A DNA stretch of 64,000 nt, taken from contig NC_053417.1 of the NCBI RefSeq assembly GCF_016859285.1, positions 21,429,706-21,493,705 of the forward strand. Direction: 5' to 3'. The first letter of the stretch is position 1. The number at the start of each line of letters is the position of its first letter. This document shows positions 55,846 to 64,000 of this stretch, in pieces. Under the pieces are notes generated by a model. The model made no database searches and had not been told where the DNA came from. It saw only the letters and a list, made by a program, of their open reading frames with translations. Source of the DNA: Xiphias gladius. Lineage: Eukaryota > Chordata > Actinopteri > Istiophoriformes > Xiphiidae. Made by a program: the position numbers and the translations under genes.

Positions 55846-56110
55846 CTCCTGTCCTCTCCTCTCATTTCCTCTCCTTCTCTTTTCATTTTGTCTCCTCTAC
55901 TGCACATTCACTCGTCTCGTCTCGTCTCGTCTCCCCTCCTCAATTCTCTTCATGCTTTTTCCTTTTGTCCCCTCTCCTCTCCTTTCCTGTCATCTCTTTT
56001 CCTTTTGCCTACTTCCACCTCCGCTCCTTATTTTTTTTGTCTCTTTTCTTTTCCTGTCTCCCCATCTCGTCTCCTGCCCTGTCCTTTCCTCGTCTCCTGT
56101 CCTCTCATGT
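55846..56110. repeat. Pyrimidine-rich tract with CTCGT repeats
   Basis: About 265 bases with very few purines on the + strand, including four or five tandem CTCGT units at about 55912-55932. Long polypyrimidine-polypurine tracts can form triplex DNA. Translated frames are artefacts. Confidence 0.85.
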
Positions 56111-57468
56111 TTAGCAGCTTATTTAATGCAGCAAAAAAACAAGCAAAACGCAAATCAAATGACAAATAGTTCACTACATCACACCAAAAAACCCTCTTTC
56201 CTCCTTACATTTCAGCCCTCTCTCAGCATTTTTCAAATCCAAGTTGTAACATCTTACATTTTCTACTTCTTGTATAGGAGCTCAAAATAGAAACGACTGT
56301 TTTACAGTAGGCCCATGACAAGCGTCTTTTTATCTCCCTGCATGTGTCGTTTTACAATAAGTCCCTGCCTGGGCTGCGTCGCTGAATGGATACTGTGACA
56401 CGAATTTGCATGTTAAGCTGAACGTTTCTCACCAGAGACAATTAATCAGCACACAGCAATTAATGAGTCTGTGTCCCCTGGTGATTAATTATGTCTCGTG
56501 TGTCCAAAGCAGGGAAGATCCCAGCAACAGCTGTTTGTTCATGTCATGTTTTTATGGAAGTCCATGTTTTTTATTCAGCGTTCAAAGAATAACAGTTTTC
56601 TCGGGATATTAAACATTAAAATTGGGTTTTAAATGAAATGGAAATGAGAATAAACAGTTGATGAAGATTTTGATTATTTGTTCTGTTTGTAGTTTAAAAC
56701 ACAACTAAAAACTAATGGATATGGACATGAAATAAAGCAAGCTTAATGTAGAAGCTTCCTAACATTACTGAGATGGAAAGAAGAGGCAATACAGAAGAGT
56801 GCCGAGGATGCTGCGGAAATAATGCAGGGTGATGTTTAAAGCTCAGGGATATTTTGTTTTGCGACTACAAAGAGAATTTCTATAACCTTCGCTTGAATTT
56901 CTGGGGCAGTTCTTGGTGATTGTGTCTGTGGGTGGTTGTGTGTGTGTATATAAAAGGACTTTTTGGACAGGGACAGAGCTCACAGGGTTTCACTGTAATA
57001 TCCGCTCCCCTTGAATCACATGTTGGCTTAGAATACTTCTGTGTAAATACAAGGAAGCTGGTGATTTTGCCTTGTAAAAACCTGCTTCCCTCTGCCAGGT
57101 CCAAATCAAATGCATAAATTCACATACATATTCCAGAGAACAGCAGGACGACAGAGAAACATTCTCAAATTGAATGTAATGTGTTGCTGGCTGAGCATGT
57201 GGGAACATTGTGGTAAACAAACACAAGCATGAAGACAGGATGGAAGGTAAAATTAGTAAATTGTTGGGAATGATTTTTAAATTCTTGTTGCATTGTACAG
57301 GGGAAAAAAAAGATCAATTCCTACCTCACACTGCCTGCAGCAAGATTCCTTCTCATTAATACAAAGTTAAATCAACTGTGTCATCATTCATTTAATATAT
57401 TTTACTTGCTGAGTATTGATTGGTTGTCTGAGCTGAGATTTTCATGTGTCGTTTTCACCGCAAGACAG

Positions 57469-57603
57469 TCACCGCAAGACAGCACAGACAGTGGGCTTGA
57501 TAGGGAGTCAGAGAGCAGATCTGAGCCCTCTGAAGATCAACGCCTTTGGATGTCTGCCTTCTGGTTCCTGCCACCGACTTCATTCACTCAAACCAAGACC
57601 TGA
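57469..57603 (+). other. Candidate terminal coding exon, unidentified
   Basis: After an AG at 57467-57468 the + strand is open for 45 codons to TGA. It reads an acidic/serine-rich stretch (QDSTDSGLDRESESRSEP) then SEDQRLWMSAFWF. Composition looks more protein-like than the neighbouring frames. The 14-base string TCACCGCAAGACAG is tandemly duplicated at the junction. The polypyrimidine tract before the AG is weak. I do not recognise the protein. Confidence 0.25.
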
Positions 57604-57744
57604 CCGCGGGTGTGCCTGTGTCACACCCCCTGCTCCGGGCGCCATATCGGCACGACGTCTGACGTTATCAGGCCCGTTGCCACCACCACGTCACCACATC
57701 ACCACCAGAAGACTGTTGTCAACCTTGTGAGGTTGCATTTTTAT

Positions 57745-58135
57745 GTCTCCAAGTCAGCGACAGCCATGGCCAGAGGCATTATGCTTTCTGGGTTGTCTGT
57801 CCATCAGTGCGTCCGTCCACCTGATTCCCGTGACTGCAATATCTCAGGAACGCCTGGAGGGGATTCCTTCAAATTTGGCACAAATGGTCACTTGGACTCA
57901 AGGATAAATTGATTAGATTTTGCTGGTCAAAAGTCAAGGTCACTGTGACCTCACAAATCAATTTTATGGCCGTAACTAAGGAATCCATATGGTAATCATG
58001 ATAAAATACACATCATACCTTATATTAAATTCCTTCAAAGTCTTCCCTACTTATATTACATGAGTCTGGACAGACATGAATATAAACTGCAACTTGACGG
58101 GTTGGCGGAGGCATACTACCGCAAGGCAGTAATGG
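57745..58135. repeat. Widespread teleost interspersed repeat
   Basis: Phrases 'ggccagaggcattatgcttt', 'gcaatatctcaggaacgcct', 'ccttcaaatttggcacaaat', 'aaaagtcaaggtcactgtga' and the close 'ggcggaggcatactaccgc' belong to a highly conserved repeat I know from many fish genomes. It is non-coding and the class is uncertain. Confidence 0.6.
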
Positions 58136-61100
58136 TAGTTTACGTAATAATTAAGTCTGTTTGCTAAAACGGATCATTTGCTGAACTCATACGATATTAA
58201 TTTCAGGAGATACCTGGCCAGAAAGGTACAACTGCATCACCAAAACCAAACCGCATCAACTCTTTTGCTTGGTATTATTTAGTGGTGATAAGAAAAACAA
58301 ACTATTGCTAGTCTTTCTTCAGTGAAGATTAGAAGTTTAGTTTCAAAATAAACCCTGTCTCCAGACAAGAACACGAATATTGGATTTTTTTTTTTTTTTA
58401 TGTCCAATGCCAACATTTTTAAAGTTGTAATTGTTATAATAATTGTAATTCTTAAGATTTTGGTCCTCAACACTTGTGGCACGTGTGGTTTAATGCTACA
58501 GCAAACACTTAAATCGTGCTTGTACAGACTGATGGTGATCGGCTGCTGGCAATACACTTCACAACGATTAGCTCATTCACAGCTGTGTGGCAAGTAATGT
58601 CCTGTCATATTCATGCAGGTGTACAGCACAGACATTATAACATGACACTTATCACTGTTACTCTGCTGATGACGCTTATGCCAACACCGTTTGCCTCTGC
58701 AGCTCCCTCCACCACCCCAACCTCCTCTTTATGTTGCTGATTTAACTAAGATTTACATTCAAGTATGTTTATTATTGGTGGATTAGCTCTCTCAGCCAGA
58801 TCTAACTGTATAACCATTTGCTATAAATGGTCAATTTCTTGATGTAAATGTTTCTGACTGCAATACAACAGAGGAACAGCTTCTGCATCTGTTTACAACA
58901 CAGCCAAACAAACCTATATTATTTAAATAAAGAAGATGATCAGCAGTAATTTTGATCTGAGTTCATGCAGCAGCAAGCTAACGAACAGTAAAGCTGGGTA
59001 GCTTGCTGAGGGGTTGGAGGTGTACAGCTTGTTTCCTTCAGCTCTTCGTCTAACAGCTCACTGTGGCTTCTCCTAAGTGTTCCATTACTCCCTTGAAAGA
59101 TTTTTAAATTATCTGCTGATGAAAAAGATGCAGAAAAAATGGCCACTGTCTTGCTTTGTAGATGCATTTTTGTTAAACGATTGCAGTCAGTCCGTGTTTT
59201 GCCAGTTGAACGTTTTTAATTTGAAGCAGGGGCAGTGTTCGGTCCACTGTTTGATGTATGGTTTAAAGGGAGTGAATGTATCAATGAGATAAAACCGCAG
59301 TGGATTACATGCTGCATCATTTTTCTTTGGATCTCTTGTGCTTAAGTAGGAAATCAGATTTCAGTAGGGGAATTGCGGACCCGCCACTACCAATCAAAAC
59401 TACTATATAGAGCAAAAGTTATTGAATGTTGATACTTTCTGGAATATCTGTGCATGGAATTTACAACGAGGTTAAGGTTAGGGAAAGACTGTGCTTATAG
59501 CAAGTACATATGGTTAAGGTATGGCTAGGGTTAGGCAACTTAAACCCTTGGCTAAGGTTAGGGAAAGACTGCGTATATGGTTAATAAAAATACAAACATT
59601 CATTGTAGGTCTGAGATGGGACACAAACTTCGGTCTACTGCATGAAAGGAAAATGTGCTGTACACACATTTAAAATTCCCACCTACACACTCTTACTTTT
59701 CACATCTCAACAAAAATGACACACTAGTTCCTGCGTTGGTACTAAAGATAGACGCCAGACATTAGTCCTGAGGTGTAGAATCATCCAATATTTACGTAAT
59801 TCTTAGGGATATTGGCCGTTTATAATAGATATCTGCCTTTAACAAAAGGGAAAACTATTATCATAATTATAGCCCAAAATCTAAACACATTATCAGAAAA
59901 AATACAGAGATTAGACATTAGTTTAGGCTGTATTTTAGTGATAGCACATTGTAAACTTGAGGTAACTGTTTTTCCTTAACTGGACATACAACATTCAAAA
60001 CACAACATCTGGATTCATTCCTTTGTGATTATCTGTTTCAACCCACATTAACCAGGATGGGTTGTCATAGTGTATAAAAATCTAGGTCTCCGCGTGCTGA
60101 AAAAAGCTCCCCTCTCATTAGGCCCTTAATTTTTAAGAATCTTCCATTTCTCAAGGAGGACAGCGACCTTTAATATGTTAATTTGTCTGTACTGCGGCAG
60201 CAGTAACCTGGCAGTCTGTATCCTAGTCCCATTGAATTATTTATCCAAAAAACACTCATACACAAAAGCACTCTATGTGGAAGGTACACACAAATGTGCA
60301 GACGACATGCCGTGAGTGTGCCGGCAGCACTGAGCCCAACAACTGGCAAAAAATCTTACATCACTTCGACTGGCATTTTCTGTCTACATTAACTGGTTAT
60401 TGTAATGATTCAACCTGCAGTGGTACACATGCACGTGCACGTATATACAAACACATACTCATCTGAGTGGAGGATTTCAGGAAGGAATATGGTGGCCCTT
60501 TGTGAACTGCAGATTAAACTAAGCTTGTTGAGTTGGGGACTGGGAAATCACACCATGCCTCGCTTTAACATAATCCTGCTTGTGCACAGTGTCAAGATCT
60601 TGCATAATAACGTAAAGTCACTGCCATGGCTTGAGATAACAGAAAAGTTAGAAAACTGCGGGAATATGATAACTTTCAAAAGTGGTGTGCATAAAGTGCA
60701 AAACCATCAACAATACAGGCAACTTGTGACAAACCTTTCTCGTAGAAATTACATCAGAGCCTACTACTAATTTGTTTTGCCAGGAACTTTTTTAGTCTAA
60801 CATTATTGCCCCCTTGATTATGTTCAGTACAAAATTTTTTTAAAGAAGGAAATTGCATGGTTCTGCACCACATGCAAGTCATGGCTGGACAGTAGGGGTG
60901 CAACATGAAGGGCTTTGACACCAAAGACCGCATACAGCTGTGGTTTGGTTTAGGCAACAAATGCACTTTGGTTAAGGTTTGGGAAAGATTGTGGTTTCAG
61001 TTAAACATCAAATAAAGTAAACACACTGTGTCTTATGATAATAGGATAACATTTAACAAAGACAATGATCTTCCTCTAATCTTAACCAAGTGGTTTGCCC

Positions 61101-64000
61101 GAAAGGTGATGCAATGAGAGCGGTGAAAGTAAACCAAAACAGTAAGGCTGTAGGTCAAGAACAACAGCAATGAGTTAGAAGCTGCTATAAGGCTCTGTAG
61201 AGCGAGTCGGGTAATAATTTAACAGTAGGTTTGTAACCAAACTTTCATCATGAGCTTTTTTAGGAATGTTAATCCATGCTTCAAGTTTGATGGTTTGATG
61301 CTATTTAGTTTTTTAATGTGTTTTCATTGGAGGTTTCTTAATGTTTTGCTGCCCCCGTGCCTTGTTGACTACTACTTAGAACCTCGGAACCAGGTTTGGT
61401 CAAGAGAGACACTCTAACGCGCCCACATGGCCCCTTCAGTGTCAAGGCCACAAAGCCTCCAGAACAACATTCAACCTTGTGACACCACACACCCGCATCC
61501 CCTCCGTCCCACACACAAGCACACACAAACTTTGACTGTAGCTGGAAGGAGTGATAGTGCGCTGCGTCATCCTCAGCAGTGAGGCAATTTGAAGCCCCAC
61601 TTCACAGATAGATGCAACATGTCCCCCAGGACTGCTGAACACAAACACTCTCATGATCACTCACCCTCACTATAACCTTGAAGCTAAATAGAACAGTTGT
61701 CTACATGACACAGGGTGTGTAACTATATTTTTTCTTTATTAGAGTTTTGGTTACTAGTGCACCTGGTTTATCAGCCTGGATGCTGTTAGTGCATCAAACA
61801 AACATACAAAGTTATAACTTTTCCATTAACATACGTGTATATAAAAAAAACCCAGTATTTTCTCAGTCGTACATTCCGTCAGCCTAAGGGTGTTTTAATT
61901 TGCTAAACATTGTCTTTTATTCTTTGTTAATCCTTGAGGTATAAATCCTCCGAAACTAAGTTGATAAACTATCTACTGCTCTCCGTTTTATCTTAGCGAT
62001 TAGCATTGCAAAAGATTTGCATGACAATGTGGTCACATCTTCACACTCTTAAACTTAACGCCGGCATTAGCACATTTGACGGCTGCCTTCATTTCTATGC
62101 TTCAGTTTGCCATCTATATATTATTCATCATGCATTCATGTGCGTGCACACTCGCTGCACAGAGTGGAGCTTGTTGTGTTTAAGTAGCACTGAGTCACAT
62201 GAATAATTGCTAACAGAGATTTATAAGAGATCTTGTCATATTCAGACCACACATTCATTATGTCATGGCCGTCTCCTCATACGTTGTATGGAGTATAAGA
62301 AGATAAATAATTAGAAGATAAAACCAGGGTCAAATAAAAAAAGGATCTAGTAACTGACCACAGTATTTAATAAGTTGCTTTGTACCGAGTTCATTAGCAT
62401 GGGCTAATGGACAGCAGCGCAGTGTGTTTTCACTGGATTTAGAGAGAAGATGTGTGATGTAATACAGAAACTCGTGTTGCTCTGTCACTGCGGCAGGATT
62501 TTCAACACAGGCAGACTTCTGCAATGCCTATGCTGTTTTGTGTTTGTCTGTACCTAAACCTCACCGTCGCCACAGCAGGCTGTCTGTGTCGCTTGGATTT
62601 TCTTCGAGATGACTTGACCTCCGGTCTCATTGTCATACTTCTACATGGAGCATCAGTCGACGAGCAGGTCACCCTGAGTTGTCTGTTGTAAATTCCTATT
62701 GTGCTAACTGTAAGACAGGAGGAACAGACTCTCGCCCATCCTCCATCCTCACCCTACGGGGGTTATACGTCCTTGTTTGTGTTTTTACAGGCAGTCCGCC
62801 TTCAATGTAAACACCACTGTTGCATAATTTGGAGAAGGAGGGCGACAGCTGCTCCTGAAGACTGGCAGTTAATGGGGCATCAAGATGCTCCTGAGCCTCA
62901 CAGGTGGCTGGAGGTGCAAATCCTGGATGACTTGGAGATGTAATGCAGCTCCAGCCTTCCCCAAAGGGATCCCGTCTGGAAGCATGAATGTACTGTATTG
63001 GATAAAACGTCCCCTTGAATGCTATACATTTCAGTCTTGTATAGTTACCGGAACATGCACAGTCAAGCATTAGGAGGTGACTAATGACTGAATTAATGTT
63101 GGTCTCCAATTCGCAACCTGCATGGAGAGCATCTGTCTGTCATCAGAAAGCAATCTCACTCTTTATTAATCTGTTGGGGGTAGTAATGAATTTCATCTGG
63201 AGAACTGTAAGGGCTCCCAAAGGTCACTGCTTGCATTCTTGTTTCTTCTACCTCTCCATCTCTCCATCTAAGGCTCCACTCGTCTATTTTAATTTTTTAT
63301 ATCACACAGAAGTATATACTTACAGTTAATACCATCATGTTGTATTGTTGTTCCATTTATTGTTTGTCAGGCAAGCAGAAAATTCCTTTATGTTCAGCAC
63401 TGTTTTGACTGGGTGTAGAGAAACGCTTTAATGGTTGACTGAAGCCAGATATTTGTGTCAAGAAGAAAAAAACACATAATATATTACCAGAATAAAAATT
63501 CAAATCATTGTATTTCTCTAGATAGGTACTAAAAAATGATGCTCCCAAAAAGATTTATTCAGTAAAGCTCCTAAATCATGTTTGTCTAAATCATGACAAG
63601 TAAACTCAAAGAAGGTCAAATTACAGACTCTGCCTGATTTGCCCTACCATTTATAATGTCAGCATATCCACACAGTTCTTCCAAAATGTTCACAACATTT
63701 ACAACAAACAGCTTGAAATCCAAATATTGGTCAACATATAAATGAATATGATGCAATAAAAGAAATCCATCTTGCTCAGAAAAACATCGCTCAAGAAGAT
63801 TTGGATGTCGAGCAACTGAAGAAAATGTGATCAGAACATTGTAGCTGCACCAAATAAATCTTCTGGAATATCAATTCAGTCTGCAGGCACATTTCTCTCA
63901 AATTGTTTTTGCCTTCTTGCCAACACACCTGATAAAATATTTGGATGTGCATACACTGTGTAGCTTTGATAAACCATTATATTTGACATAATATAGACTC
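58136..64000. other. Gene-poor right end
   Basis: No recognisable exon or RNA gene. Two copies of a 'ggttaaggttagggaaagact' repeat occur near 59460-59600 and 60940-61120. A 13-base T run lies at 58387-58399. The longest minus-strand frame (62696-63109) has no family resemblance and no splice context, so it is not annotated. Confidence 0.4.

Noticed and set aside
62696-63109. Minus-strand 137-codon frame
   Set aside because: No domain, no conserved motif, no promoter or splice context.

Overview
The window is vertebrate genomic DNA, most likely from a teleost fish. Evidence: intron-rich genes with GT-AG junctions, Tc1-like elements with long inverted repeats, dense CA/GT microsatellites, and several short interspersed repeats of kinds I recognise from ray-finned fish. 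The gene set (col2a1, aaas, map3k12, pcbp2) comes from the region equivalent to human 12q13. No bacterial-type features were seen.

Layout. (1) 1-2178, + strand: the last four coding exons of a type II procollagen gene (C-propeptide and stop), then its 3' UTR and intergenic DNA. (2) 6190-13824, - strand: a complete 16-exon aaas gene for the nucleoporin aladin; all phases join, giving 519 residues. (3) About 13.8-18.7 kb: a divergent promoter interval holding a LINE RNase H fossil, a CRE-containing GC-rich stretch and a (TG)n/(CT)n block. (4) 18804-27135, + strand: a complete 13-coding-exon map3k12 (DLK) gene, 950 residues, with a stack of nested transposons in its first coding intron. (5) 27.1-31.4 kb: convergent 3' flanks containing two foldback elements. 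(6) 31459-37453, - strand: pcbp2 (poly(C)-binding protein, three KH domains, 318 residues). Its KH3 exon is present twice in a tandem duplication of about 798 bp, right beside a Tc1-like element. (7) 38.6-64 kb: gene-poor DNA with two fossil Tc1-like elements, other repeats, a GC-rich promoter-like island near 50 kb, and a few short exon-like segments that I cannot assign.

The four recognised genes do not form one pathway: cartilage matrix collagen, a nuclear pore protein, an axonal stress MAP3K and an RNA-binding protein. Their proximity reflects conserved synteny. The most notable observation is the duplicated pcbp2 KH3 exon. Its copies look base-for-base identical over the exon while the flanking introns have diverged, and splicing both copies into one mRNA would cause a frameshift and an early stop.

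Exon boundaries were worked out by eye from splice sites, reading phase and remembered family sequences. Transcript ends, promoters and repeat class names are inference.
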